Shown: piece after piece, positions 35,733 through 44,098 of the stretch
Layout of the letters: each line of letters starts with the position of its first letter
How positions within the stretch are numbered: the first letter of the stretch is position 1
Assembly: GCF_001306135.1 (NCBI RefSeq)
Contig: NZ_LGKP01000025.1
Coordinates: 62,001 to 126,000, forward strand
DNA length: 64,000 nucleotides
Reading direction: 5' to 3'
Source of the DNA: Herpetosiphon geysericola
GTDB lineage: Bacteria > Chloroflexota > Chloroflexia > Chloroflexales > Herpetosiphonaceae
Position numbers and translations under genes: made by a program
Notes under the pieces: generated by a model
The model's database searches: none
Seen by the model: only the letters and a program-made list of their open reading frames with translations
Told to the model about the DNA's origin: nothing

Positions 35733-36851
35733 ATGGTTATGCGATTGCGGGCATGGCTTGAGCGCTTGCCACAACAGCATGTGGTCGAACGTCGCCAAGC
35801 GCTGTTGCTTCAACATATGGTGCTGACGCTCATCCTCGTTTCAGCGATTGGGGTTGTGACTGCACCGCTGACCAGTGGCTCCACAAACCAATTGCTGTTA
35901 GCAGTTGTTTGTTATAGCGTGTTAGGCTTGAGTTCATTGTTGGTACTTTGGCGCATTCGTTGCGATGCCTTGCAACAAGCTATTTTGATTTTATTAAGCA
36001 ATTTCCTCATTCAATTATTGATTTCGTTTTGGGCAATTGGGGTCTATACCCAAGCGGTGGGCTTTACGCTGGTTTCATTTTCGATGCCGATCGTTTTAGC
36101 TGGCCTGTTGAGTACTCGGCGGGTGGTTTTTGCCATGACTGGCCTCGTGCTGGCGATTTTTGGCCTGATTGGCTGGGCAGAATCACAGGGCTGGGCTGGC
36201 AAATTGCTGTTGCCAATCAATCTGCAAGCAATTATTGGGACATTTACCTTGCTCACGATTTTGCAATCAGTGATTGTTGATCGCTTTGGCAGCAACCTCC
36301 GCACGACCTTGCACGAAGCCTTAGATCGCGAAGCCAGCCTCAGTCAATTGCGCGATTCGCTTGAAACAACGGTCAACGAGCGCACCACCAGCCTGCGCCT
36401 AGCTTTGAGCGAGCTTGAACAGCGCGAACTCGCTTTACAGCATACCCTCGATACACTTCAGCATAGCAAACAGATTTTTACCCAACTTAGTGCACCAGCC
36501 TTGCCAATCTTGCCACGCATTTTGGTTATACCCTTAGTTGGCGAGGTTTCTGGCGAACGGGCTGAGGCCTTTGCCGAGAACATTTTTAATGCAATTGAAG
36601 CCAACAAAGCCCACACGATTATTCTTGATGTTACGGGCGTGACAACGATTGATACCTTTATAGGCAAAGCGCTGTTGCATATTGCTAGCACTGTGCGCTT
36701 TCTTGAGGTGCGGACAATTTTGGTTGGTTTGCGGCCTGAGGTGGCCGAAACCCTGATTGCATTGCACATTAAATTCCCATCAATTCAGACCTTCGCCAAC
36801 CTCGAACAAGCAGTTTTATCGTTAATTAATCAACGACTTGTATTGAATTAG
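35733..36851 (+). CDS. Six-helix membrane protein with RsbR-like STAS domain (paralogue 1)
   Basis: A 372-residue protein: about six transmembrane helices (30-190), a coiled coil (195-250; LRDSLETTVNERTTSLRLAL) and a C-terminal STAS domain (LPRILVIPLVGEVSGERA, IILDVTGVTTIDT, ILVGLRPEVAETL). The pattern D-(I/V)-T-G-V and LVGLRPEVA are hallmarks of RsbR stressosome proteins, in which the threonines of this strand are phosphorylated by RsbT. Here the sensor half is a membrane domain. AAGGA 9 nt upstream supports ATG 35733. It starts 108 nt after the metacaspase, so a shared promoter is possible but not shown. Confidence 0.85.
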   Translation: MVMRLRAWLERLPQQHVVERRQALLLQHMVLTLILVSAIGVVTAPLTSGSTNQLLLAVVCYSVLGLSSLLVLWRIRCDALQQAILILLSNFLIQLLISFWAIGVYTQAVGFTLVSFSMPIVLAGLLSTRRVVFAMTGLVLAIFGLIGWAESQGWAGKLLLPINLQAIIGTFTLLTILQSVIVDRFGSNLRTTLHEALDREASLSQLRDSLETTVNERTTSLRLALSELEQRELALQHTLDTLQHSKQIFTQLSAPALPILPRILVIPLVGEVSGERAEAFAENIFNAIEANKAHTIILDVTGVTTIDTFIGKALLHIASTVRFLEVRTILVGLRPEVAETLIALHIKFPSIQTFANLEQAVLSLINQRLVLN

Positions 36852-36866
36852 CAGAGGGGATGGCTT

Positions 36867-38009
36867 ATGCTCAAGCGTTGGCGTGTATGGCTTGATCAAT
36901 TACCGCAACAGAACCTGATAGAACGTCGTCAAGCCCGCGCGTTCCAAGCGATTGTGCTTGGCTTGTTTGTGATTGCGGTCTTTGGTGTGATCAGTTCAGC
37001 GCTTATTTTCGTTATTTTTCCTGCAACCGCTGATACTTTCAAGCAACTGTTAATGGCGATGGGTGCCTATTCAATTATGGGCATTGGCTCGGCGATTGCC
37101 CTGCACCAAGTGCGCCATGATGCGTTGCAACGGGCAGCAATTATTGTGAGTGGCAGCATTCAATTAATGTTGTTGCTTGGCTATGCAGTGGTTGGGATTT
37201 TACGTGAAAATAGCACCTATGGCTTTGTTTTCTTTACAATTCCGTTAATTATCAGTGCCTTATTGAATAATCGTAGAGTTTTGATTATTAATGCAGCAAT
37301 TTCAATTGTAATTGTTATGTTAGTTGGCATACTTGAATATACTGATATATTAAAACCAATTGATATGCTGGAAAGTTTCTGGGTTGTTTTTGTAACGATT
37401 ATTATTGGAATTAGCAGTCAAGCCTTATTAGTTGAGCGTTTTGGTAGCAGCTTGCATATGGAGATTTATACATTATTGCAACGCGAGGATGAAGCGCAAC
37501 AACTGCATAATTTATTAGAACAAAAGGTTGCCAAGCGCAATCAGAGCTTACAAACAGCCCTCGATGAGCTTGCTCAACGTGAACATGGATTGCAACAAGC
37601 CCTCGAAGAATTACAAATTAGCCAAACAATTGTCGCTCAACTCAATATTCCGGTTATTCCCGTGCTACCACGAGTATTAATTGCTCCATTAATTGGCGAA
37701 ATGGCTGCTGATCATGCCCAAAGCTTAAAAAACGATATTTTTGCTGCGATTGAGCGTGTGCATGCCCATACCATTATTTTGGATATTACTGGAGTTTCAT
37801 TAATTGATCAGGTTGTTGCTGAAACAATTATCCAAATTGCTCAAGCTTCGCGTTTGCTAGGTACACAAACCATTTTGGTTGGTTTGCGCCCAGAAGTCGC
37901 AACTGCATTGGTCAACTTGAATCTGCAAGTCAACATGGTTAAGAATTATCTGACCCTCGAAAAAGCCATGCAACCGCTGCTCCAACCGCATATTCGGCGC
38001 GCAGCTTAA
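36867..38009 (+). CDS. Six-helix membrane protein with RsbR-like STAS domain (paralogue 2)
   Basis: A 380-residue tandem paralogue of the preceding gene, 15 nt after it and with the same plan: N-terminal WLDQLPQQNLIERRQAR, six transmembrane helices, coiled coil (LHNLLEQKVAKRNQSLQTAL), STAS domain (LPRVLIAPLIGEMAADHAQ, IILDITGVSLIDQVV, ILVGLRPEVATAL). The Thr of DITGV is kept. The membrane half is much more AT-rich (37250-37440) and more diverged than the STAS half. It ends with stop codons interlocking with recX (TTAA). Confidence 0.85.
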   Translation: MLKRWRVWLDQLPQQNLIERRQARAFQAIVLGLFVIAVFGVISSALIFVIFPATADTFKQLLMAMGAYSIMGIGSAIALHQVRHDALQRAAIIVSGSIQLMLLLGYAVVGILRENSTYGFVFFTIPLIISALLNNRRVLIINAAISIVIVMLVGILEYTDILKPIDMLESFWVVFVTIIIGISSQALLVERFGSSLHMEIYTLLQREDEAQQLHNLLEQKVAKRNQSLQTALDELAQREHGLQQALEELQISQTIVAQLNIPVIPVLPRVLIAPLIGEMAADHAQSLKNDIFAAIERVHAHTIILDITGVSLIDQVVAETIIQIAQASRLLGTQTILVGLRPEVATALVNLNLQVNMVKNYLTLEKAMQPLLQPHIRRAA

Positions 38010-38677
38010 TCAAATTCATCTGGTTCAGCATTGGTTTGAAGCTCTTGCCACAGCTGGTCTAGCACTGGCTTGATTGTATCGAAGCCAAAGCCACGGCGTT
38101 GCAACATGCCTGCCATTTTGCGGCTAAACGCCATTTTGCTTGGTTCGTTGGCATAGCGGCGTAATGCAGCGCGGGCGACGCTAAACGCTCGTTCTTGCTC
38201 TTCATCTTGGTCGGTTAGCTCGTTCAGCACTTCGCTAATTAAATCGCGCTTGACGCCTTTTTGGCTTAGCTCAGCTTGAATTGCCCGCGCGCCGCGAGGC
38301 CGATGTTGTTGGCGATTTTCAACCCAAAAACGTGCAAATGCCTCATCATTGACGAGGCCAATTTGGGCCAGTTTTTCAATTGCCAGCTCAATATGTTCAT
38401 CGGGAAACTCGCGTTTACGCAAGCGAGTACGAATTTCTTGGCTTGAGCGTGGGCGTGCCGCAAGAAACACCAAGGCTGCATTATAGGCTTTATCGACCTC
38501 TTCTGCTTGGGCAATTGCTTGCCAATCGCTCTCGCTCAGCACTTTGCCTTTGTATAGCCCTTGTTGTTCGAGCGTGCGCAGGCTAATGCCCAAGGCAAAA
38601 ACCGAATCAATATAGAGATTAATCCGTTCGCGATCGTGCTGTTGCAGTTCTAGTTGGGTAATTGTTCCGGTTGGCAT
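38006..38677 (-). CDS. recX: RecX family regulator of RecA
   Basis: A 223-residue helical protein that binds and limits RecA filaments. Family blocks: ALVFLAARPRSSQEIRTRLRKREF, IEKLAQIGLVNDEAFARFWVENR, RGARAIQAELSQKGVKRDLISEVL and a C-terminal KMAGMLQRRGFGFDTIKPVL. GAGGAATTGCC precedes the ATG. It lies 70 nt downstream of recA behind a hairpin terminator, so it is made by read-through, giving less RecX than RecA. Confidence 0.95.
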   Translation of the reverse strand: MPTGTITQLELQQHDRERINLYIDSVFALGISLRTLEQQGLYKGKVLSESDWQAIAQAEEVDKAYNAALVFLAARPRSSQEIRTRLRKREFPDEHIELAIEKLAQIGLVNDEAFARFWVENRQQHRPRGARAIQAELSQKGVKRDLISEVLNELTDQDEEQERAFSVARAALRRYANEPSKMAFSRKMAGMLQRRGFGFDTIKPVLDQLWQELQTNAEPDEFD

Positions 38678-38692
38678 GGCAATTCCTCAAAT

Positions 38693-38721
38693 AAAAAGGC
38701 GTAGCAAACCAATGCTACGCC
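38693..38721 (-). terminator. Partial terminator between recA and recX
   Basis: On the minus strand GGCGTAGCA, loop TTGGTT, TGCTACGCC, then TTTTTAT. recX begins 16 nt later without another promoter that I can see, so the hairpin probably attenuates rather than ends transcription. Confidence 0.75.
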
Positions 38722-38747
38722 CCCTTAGTATTAATTGGCTAAGCCGA

Positions 38748-39827
38748 TTATTCGTCGTCGAAAATGCCATCGCCATCGTCGGCTGGGGCAGCACCGCCAT
38801 TGGCAGCAGCAGCACCGACAATTACTTTCGCGGTTGGCGCGCCTGGAGAGGCGGCCCGAATCATCTTTTCAACTTCATCGGCTAAGGCTGGATTATCTTT
38901 GAGAAACTGTTTGGCATTTTCGCGGCCTTGGCCCAAGCGATCGTCGCCAAGGTAGAACCAAGCCCCGCTTTTGCGCAGAATTTCCATAGTTACGCCAACG
39001 TCGACAATATTGCCTTCGCGCGAGATGCCTTCGTTGTACATAATATCGAATTCAGCTTGGCGGAATGGTGGAGCAACTTTATTTTTGACCACTTTGACCC
39101 GCGCGCGCGCGCCAATCACATCCTGGCCTTGCTTGATGCTCTCAATTTTACGAATATCTAAACGCACTGAGGCATAGAATTTCAAGGCATTCCCGCCAGT
39201 TGTCGTTTCGGGATTGCCAAACATCACCCCAATTTTCATCCGCAATTGGTTGATAAAGATCAAGGCTGTGCGTGATTTGGCAACTGCGCCAGAGAGCTTA
39301 CGCAACGCTTGCGACATCAAACGGGCTTGCAAACCAACGTGTGAATCGCCCATATCGCCTTCAATTTCGGCGCGTGGCACGAGCGCTGCTACTGAGTCAA
39401 CCACAATCACGTCGATCGCGCCTGAGCGCACCAAGGTTTCACAAATTTCGAGTGCTTGTTCGCCAGTGTCAGGTTGTGAGACCAACAGATCTTCAACATT
39501 GACACCACAATTGGCTGCATAAACGGGGTCAAAGGCGTGTTCTGCATCGATAAAGGCTGCAACGCCACCCATTTTTTGGGTTTCGGCAACAATATGTTGG
39601 GTCAGGGTTGTTTTACCTGAGCTTTCTGGGCCATAAATTTCAATCACCCGACCCCGTGGAATCCCGCCAACCCCAAGTGCTAAGTCGAGGGCGATCGACC
39701 CAGTTGGAATGGCTTCGATCGACAAGCGTTGATCGCTCATGCGCATAATTGCGCCTTTACCAAATTGACGGTCGATCTGACTGAGGGCGGCGGCGAGGGC
39801 CTTTTCTTTTTCGGGTGAAATTGCCAT
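38748..39827 (-). CDS. recA: Recombinase RecA
   Basis: A 359-residue strand-exchange protein: Walker [41 protein letters not shown], Walker [13 protein letters not shown], loop L2 around [30 protein letters not shown]. The C-terminal tail is Gly/Ala/Asp-rich ([10 protein letters not shown]). AAGGAG lies 9 nt before ATG 39827; a longer frame to 39926 covers the promoter and is not used. The promoter carries a LexA-like site (39903-39916). Confidence 0.98.
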   Translation of the reverse strand: MAISPEKEKALAAALSQIDRQFGKGAIMRMSDQRLSIEAIPTGSIALDLALGVGGIPRGRVIEIYGPESSGKTTLTQHIVAETQKMGGVAAFIDAEHAFDPVYAANCGVNVEDLLVSQPDTGEQALEICETLVRSGAIDVIVVDSVAALVPRAEIEGDMGDSHVGLQARLMSQALRKLSGAVAKSRTALIFINQLRMKIGVMFGNPETTTGGNALKFYASVRLDIRKIESIKQGQDVIGARARVKVVKNKVAPPFRQAEFDIMYNEGISREGNIVDVGVTMEILRKSGAWFYLGDDRLGQGRENAKQFLKDNPALADEVEKMIRAASPGAPTAKVIVGAAAANGGAAPADDGDGIFDDE

Positions 39828-39897
39828 TACTCTGACTCCTTGTAGATACTCTTGCTTACGAAAAAGTGCGGCAGACTTCGCGTCGCCACTGCAAGGC

Positions 39898-39926
39898 AGT
39901 ATAGCACACTTGTTCGTCATGTACAA
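39898..39926 (-). promoter_or_regulatory. recA promoter with LexA-like operator
   Basis: On the minus strand TTGTAC (39926-39921), 17-nt spacer, TATACT (39903-39898). The spacer contains CGAACAAGTGTGCT (39916-39903), matching CGAAC-RNRY with a GTGYT right half instead of the Bacillus GTTYG. RNA polymerase would be blocked by a repressor here. Its -10 is 71 nt before the recA start. Confidence 0.65.
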
Positions 39927-39991
39927 GGCTTTTTTTCCTGGCTTGGCTAGTACTTTGTGTTAATCTGGGCGTAGGAAGCACGCATAATCCG

Positions 39992-40019
39992 TTGACTTTT
40001 AGGTCTATGGCGGTATAAT
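39992..40019 (+). promoter_or_regulatory. Strong promoter of the PHP phosphatase gene
   Basis: TTGACT, 16-nt spacer, perfect TATAAT. The first transcribed base is expected near 40026, about 126 nt before the ATG. Confidence 0.7.
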
Positions 40020-40151
40020 CCATCACCTATAGAGATTAGTTAAATTTGTTAATTACTACTCCGTATCGTCCCCCCTAATTCACTCGTATGGGGCGATGGC
40101 ATAGTGGTATACTTGCTTGGTCTAGTTTGAAACTAAAACAAGGCGCACTCT

Positions 40152-40934
40152 ATGTACGATTTACACTGTCATATTCTGCCTGGAATTGATGATGGCCCTA
40201 CCGATTGGAGTGGTTCGTTAGCAATTGCCCGCGCCTTAGTTGCCGAAGGTGTGACATGTGTGGCTGCTACGCCACACGGCCCTGGCTCGACCCAATCGCG
40301 GCTCTATTTGCCTTCGCGCTTACGCGATTTGGTGGTGCAGTTGCGCGAATATTTGCAACGCGCAAAATTAGGCTTGCAAGTTGTTTTAGGCACGGAAATT
40401 GTGGTTGCTAGCGATTTGAGCGAGCGTTTGCGCCAAGGCGATTTATTGGGCTATGGCACCAGTCGCGCTGTTTTGTTGGAAACGCCAGCCCATATTGTGA
40501 TTGAACATTTGCAGCGCTCAATTTTTGATTTACAACTGGCAGGCCATCGGGTGATTTTAGCCCACCCTGAGCGCACCCGTGTCTTCCAAGATAATCCTAA
40601 TCTCTTGATTCCATTAATTGAGCGTGGTGTTGTGGTGCAAATTACCGCTGCCAGCTTGGTTGGTTGGCATGGCCAACGCTTGCAAGATATTACAACCCAA
40701 ATGGTTTATCATAATTTGGCCCAAATTATTGCCAGCGATGCCCATGCTCCAACTGGTGCACGCGCTCCCGCAATGCACGAGGCATTTACCGTTGCCAGCA
40801 AGTTAATTGGCGAGCAACGTGCCCGCCGCATGGTCGAAGAATTACCGCATTTGTTGCTTTCTGATGCGCAAATTCCCCAAGCTGAGCCATATTTTATTCA
40901 GCCGCAAAAGCAAAGTTGGTGGCGCCGACGTTAA
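40152..40934 (+). CDS. PHP-type tyrosine phosphatase (CpsB/CapC-like)
   Basis: A 260-residue metal-dependent phosphatase of the PHP fold. Metal-binding motifs run in order: DLHCHILPGIDDG, AATPHGPG, GTEIVV, LAHPERTR and IIASDAHAP. CpsB-group enzymes dephosphorylate the tyrosine kinase of capsule systems. Here no kinase gene adjoins, but surface-sugar genes occur in the window (17.2 and 56.5 kb). The gene has its own strong promoter and a UACG-loop terminator, so is a single-gene unit. Confidence 0.9.
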   Translation: MYDLHCHILPGIDDGPTDWSGSLAIARALVAEGVTCVAATPHGPGSTQSRLYLPSRLRDLVVQLREYLQRAKLGLQVVLGTEIVVASDLSERLRQGDLLGYGTSRAVLLETPAHIVIEHLQRSIFDLQLAGHRVILAHPERTRVFQDNPNLLIPLIERGVVVQITAASLVGWHGQRLQDITTQMVYHNLAQIIASDAHAPTGARAPAMHEAFTVASKLIGEQRARRMVEELPHLLLSDAQIPQAEPYFIQPQKQSWWRRR

Positions 40935-40962
40935 CTTAATCGCTAAACGGTTCTTGCTGGTT

Positions 40963-40987
40963 AAGGTCACCTACGGGTGGCTTTTTT
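40963..40987 (+). terminator. Terminator with UACG tetraloop
   Basis: GTCACC, loop TACG closed by C-G, GGTGGC, then TTTTTT. The cUACGg tetraloop is unusually stable. Confidence 0.85.
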
Positions 40988-41184
40988 GTATTTTAGGCTC
41001 TTGGAACACATGCTGCTAGGCTGCTATCCTAAGTAAGCTGTAGCCATGGTACTAGCGGCTTGATGACTAATGAGCTATAGATATTAATCAAATTCTTATC
41101 TTTTTAGCCTAAATACGTCAATGATTAACCAAGCTTGATATGATACGATACAGCTAGATATCCAGTTTTATGAGGGGTGTGTTG

Positions 41185-41385
41185 ATGGTTCTCTTTGCAC
41201 TGTTATTAATGCTCTTTGGTGGGATTTTATTGGTTTCGCGCCAATTTCGCGAGCAATGGTTTTATAGCGATGCGCGGCGTGGCACCGATCTGGTATTTAC
41301 CCAGCGGTTACACCAGACTTTTCGCTCCGTTGGGGGCGTATTTATGCTGATTGGGCTGATCATTGTGGTGATCAATACTATTTAA
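41185..41385 (+). CDS. Small two-helix membrane protein
   Basis: A 66-residue protein with transmembrane helices at 2-19 (VLFALLLMLFGGILLV) and 46-65 (VGGVFMLIGLIIVVINTI) and a basic loop (RQFREQWFYSDARRGTD) between. GAGGGG 7 nt before ATG 41185 supports that start over 41170. I do not recognise the family. It is followed by a bidirectional terminator. Confidence 0.7.
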   Translation: MVLFALLLMLFGGILLVSRQFREQWFYSDARRGTDLVFTQRLHQTFRSVGGVFMLIGLIIVVINTI

Positions 41386-41392
41386 TTAAATC

Positions 41393-41430
41393 GCGCCCAG
41401 CATCGCTCACCTTCGATGCTGGGCGCGGTT
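41393..41430. terminator. Bidirectional terminator
   Basis: Perfect 13-bp stem GCGCCCAGCATCG/CGATGCTGGGCGC with an 8-nt loop, between convergent genes. Confidence 0.88.
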
Positions 41431-41434
41431 TATT

Positions 41435-42490
41435 TTAGGCTTTGATTAGGCCTTTGGCGACCATTAATTCTGCATTCAGCAACGAACCCCCAGCGGCTCC
41501 GCGCAAGGTGTTGTGCCCCAACAAAACTAATTTATAATCGAGAATTGGGCAGCGGCGAACGCGGCCAACGGTTGTCGCCATGCCTCGTTCTGCATCGCGA
41601 TCGCGGCGAGGTTGTGGGCCATCGGCCAATTCGGTGACCAAAATGGGGTGGGTGGGAGCACTCGGCAAATTGAGGGTTTGTGGCTCGGCCTTGAATTCAC
41701 GCAAGGCAGCAATCAATTCTGCTTCGTCTGCTGGTGGGCGTTCGAAGGCCAATGATAAACATTCGGTATGGCCATCGATAACGGCCACCCGATTACAGTG
41801 GGCGCTGATGGTGATTTGGGCTTCTTCGATGCCCTGAGCGCCAAGCGTGCCCAGCAATTTGCGTGGCTCCCACTCGACTTTCTCTTCTTCACCTTTGATC
41901 AGCGGCACAACATTATCAATAATATCGAGGCTTGGTACGCCTGGGTAGCCAGCGCCTGAGATTGCTTGCATACTAACCAACAAGACTTTGGTTAGGCCAA
42001 AGGCATCGTGCAAAGCCCGCATTGGCAACACAGCGTGAGTGGTTGTGCAATTGGGGTTGGTCAAAATGCCGCCACTCCAGCCATAGTGTTGGCGTTGCAG
42101 CTCCAACAAATTAACATGGTCGGGGTTGACTTCGGGGACTAACAGCGGCACCAGCGGATCGCGGCGATGAGCGCCAGCGTTTGAGAAGACCAACGCCCCA
42201 GCCTTGGCCCAAGCAATTTCGGTCGGGCCAGCAGCATCACTAGGCAAGGCACTGAACACTAAGCCAACATCACCAACCTGATCAACTGGCTGGACGGTCA
42301 TCTTGGCAAATTGGCTAGGCATTTCGCCACCGATCATCCAGCGGCCAGCTTCGGCCAAGGTCTTACCAGCCGAACGCTCCGAAGCTGCAACGACCGTTAC
42401 TTCAAAATAGGGGTGATCGATCAACAAGCTCAAAAAGCGTTGTCCAACCATCCCTGTTGCGCCTAGCACACCAACAGGAATCTTCTTCAT
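41435..42490 (-). CDS. asd: Aspartate-semialdehyde dehydrogenase, archaeal/fungal subtype
   Basis: A 351-residue NADPH enzyme that makes aspartate semialdehyde for lysine, threonine and methionine. N-terminal Rossmann GVLGATGMVGQRF, catalytic Cys in GGILTNPNCTTTH, and the substrate region GYPGVPSLDIIDNVVPLIKGEEEKVEWE mark the second family subtype, common in archaea and fungi rather than that of E. coli. A histidine in SAHCNRVAVIDGHTE completes the site. GGAGG lies 8 nt before ATG 42490. No other lysine gene is adjacent. Confidence 0.95.
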   Translation of the reverse strand: MKKIPVGVLGATGMVGQRFLSLLIDHPYFEVTVVAASERSAGKTLAEAGRWMIGGEMPSQFAKMTVQPVDQVGDVGLVFSALPSDAAGPTEIAWAKAGALVFSNAGAHRRDPLVPLLVPEVNPDHVNLLELQRQHYGWSGGILTNPNCTTTHAVLPMRALHDAFGLTKVLLVSMQAISGAGYPGVPSLDIIDNVVPLIKGEEEKVEWEPRKLLGTLGAQGIEEAQITISAHCNRVAVIDGHTECLSLAFERPPADEAELIAALREFKAEPQTLNLPSAPTHPILVTELADGPQPRRDRDAERGMATTVGRVRRCPILDYKLVLLGHNTLRGAAGGSLLNAELMVAKGLIKA

Positions 42491-42624
42491 ACCAAAAGCC
42501 TCCGCAGTGGGAATGTTAAATAGCATCATTGCTCATCAGCTTCGTTGCTGCGCGCATTATAGCAACTCCACGCCGCCATGCAACGTACCGTGGTCTGATG
42601 GTATTAGATAGAAAGGTTTTTTGT

Positions 42625-43062
42625 ATGTTAGATGTTGAAGCCCGTAATCAAATTGTCCGTCTAGAAAAAGAAGTTCAGGCTTTACGCAGTGAAATTCGTT
42701 CGTTGCGCGCTGATTTGCATCCAATGATTAATCCACGCTCAAAGCCCACCCGTCACCCAACATTTGAGCGCAATTTAGCGCCTGAGCGTGAGCCAGAAGC
42801 GTTGGCCGATGTCGCCCAACAGCTTTCTGAGCAGGTTTCGATGGATGAAATCGGAGCCTATTTGAACCGTGATCGGATCAAGGCCAGCGATATTCAATTA
42901 ACCGAGCAAGATATTAAACGCAATCGGCCTCGCAACCACTTGGCCCATGAGGGCTATCCCAACAGGGAGGCTAGGCTAGAGTTTTTATGGAACAACAGCT
43001 CATTATTTATTCTTTTATTTTTTTTGATTGGCATGTTGATCTTCTTTTTGGTTATTCTTTAG
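42625..43062 (+). CDS. Coiled-coil protein with C-terminal membrane anchor
   Basis: A 145-residue protein: heptads near the N-terminus (ARNQIVRLEKEVQALRSEIRSLRADL), a polar middle, and one hydrophobic helix at the very C-terminus (LFILLFFLIGMLIFFLVIL), a tail-anchor layout. GAAAGG 8 nt upstream supports ATG 42625. The family is unknown. The stop interlocks with the TetR gene (TTAG). Confidence 0.7.
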   Translation: MLDVEARNQIVRLEKEVQALRSEIRSLRADLHPMINPRSKPTRHPTFERNLAPEREPEALADVAQQLSEQVSMDEIGAYLNRDRIKASDIQLTEQDIKRNRPRNHLAHEGYPNREARLEFLWNNSSLFILLFFLIGMLIFFLVIL

Positions 43063-43634
43063 GAGCTTGCCACCGTGGCTACACCAGCCAAATAGCTGCG
43101 CACTGCCAAATCAAAGGCTGTGCTTAAATCGCCACCACGCTGGAGTTGTTGATTGAGTTCGAGCAAGACAAAGCCATGAATCAGCCCCAGCATGCCACGC
43201 AAAGCGGCCAACGAATGTTCTTGGCCACTAATTTGGGCCATGATCGCCTGTACTGGCAGTACCATTTCGACCAAGCTTGCCGAATCAGCTCGTTGTTCGG
43301 CGCTGGCAGCGGTAAAGGCCAAGGCATAATTTTTGGGCTGATCATGTGCAAATTGGCGATGGGCATGACAAATTGCTAGCATTTGGTTTTGTGGATCGCC
43401 TGCACTTGTATTCAAGGCCTCGCTATAGGTCGCAAACAATTGCTGAATTGTGATCGTCACAACACCTTTGAGCAACGCAGTTTTATTGGCAACATAGCGA
43501 TATAACGATGGGGCTTTGATGCCCAACTCGCTTGCCAAGCTGGCTAATGCCAATTGCTCAACCCCATCGCGTTCAATCAACTGCTGCGCAATGCGAATAA
43601 TTGTTGGATAATCGGTTTGGGCAGGATAGGCCAT
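43059..43634 (-). CDS. TetR-family repressor
   Basis: A 191-residue regulator. The helix-turn-helix is at about 29-52 (LALASLASELGIKAPSLYRYVANKTALLKGV). The ligand-binding C-terminal half resembles the TetR_C_33/WHG subgroup (HRQFAHDQPKNYALAF). It lies 11 nt downstream of the DUF4260 gene, with which it is cotranscribed. Two near-identical palindromes upstream of that gene are the likely autoregulatory operators. Effector unknown. Confidence 0.9.
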   Translation of the reverse strand: MAYPAQTDYPTIIRIAQQLIERDGVEQLALASLASELGIKAPSLYRYVANKTALLKGVVTITIQQLFATYSEALNTSAGDPQNQMLAICHAHRQFAHDQPKNYALAFTAASAEQRADSASLVEMVLPVQAIMAQISGQEHSLAALRGMLGLIHGFVLLELNQQLQRGGDLSTAFDLAVRSYLAGVATVASS

Positions 43635-43645
43635 ACAATTTCCTC

Positions 43646-44008
43646 TTAAACGCGCCCCAAATGGGTATCTTTAAACTGAGTTGGGTATTTTAGCCCATAG
43701 CCGAGCATACGATCAAGCCCAATATGCGCGAGCCAGATTAAGCCAATTTGCAGCCCCACGCGCCAATTGTTGACCACCCCAAGCGCCAAAAAGCTCAATG
43801 GCACAAGCGTAACATGAGCAAGATTGTAGCAAATGCTGCCGACCTTTGGCCCCCACAGATAGCCCAGCATCGCCAGATCGGGCGCAAATAAGGCTAAGGC
43901 AAATTGCCACCAAGCAAAGCCCTGCCACGCATAGCCCAATACCGCAATCAATAATAAACCCAAGCCTTCAGCATGTAATAATTGCTTTGCCAAACTTGCT
44001 GTTTTCAT
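43646..44008 (-). CDS. DUF4260 membrane protein
   Basis: A 120-residue protein with four hydrophobic helices and the DUF4260 pattern LLHAEGLGLLLIAVLGYAW, LFAPDLAMLGYLWGPKVG, GLIWLAHIGLDRMLGYGLKYPTQFKDTHLG. GAGGTGGG lies just before ATG 44008. The role of the family is unknown; it often sits beside TetR genes, as here. Confidence 0.85.
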   Translation of the reverse strand: MKTASLAKQLLHAEGLGLLLIAVLGYAWQGFAWWQFALALFAPDLAMLGYLWGPKVGSICYNLAHVTLVPLSFLALGVVNNWRVGLQIGLIWLAHIGLDRMLGYGLKYPTQFKDTHLGRV

Positions 44009-44021
44009 AACCCACCTCAAG

Positions 44022-44092
44022 ACTAATTCAATTAGTTTATAAGCCTAATATTATTAGTTTTTGGTGCGATTGTCAAGACTAAATTGATTAGT
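44022..44092. promoter_or_regulatory. Two palindromic operator candidates for the TetR protein
   Basis: ACTAATTCAATTAGT (44022-44036) is a 15-nt near-perfect palindrome; ACTAAATTGATTAGT (44078-44092) is a close relative, 56 nt away centre to centre. A third partly symmetric CTAATATTATTAG lies between. They span the promoter of the DUF4260/TetR pair. Confidence 0.55.
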
Positions 44093-44098
44093 TTTGAA

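Larger units (their letters stand above)
39828..40151. other. Divergent promoter region of recA and the PHP phosphatase
   Basis: It contains the minus-strand recA promoter with its operator and the strong plus-strand promoter at 39992-40019 plus a 126-nt leader for the phosphatase gene. A second TATACT at 40108-40113 lacks a fair -35. No other gene was seen. Confidence 0.6.

Noticed and set aside
39828-39926. Longer RecA start at 39926
   Set aside because: It would cover the promoter and LexA-like box; the ATG at 39827 has a strong ribosome site.
40081-40140. GGGCGATGGCATAGTGGTATAC text resembling a tRNA 5' half
   Set aside because: The matching acceptor, anticodon and T-arm cannot be built. 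It is leader sequence of the PHP phosphatase gene.
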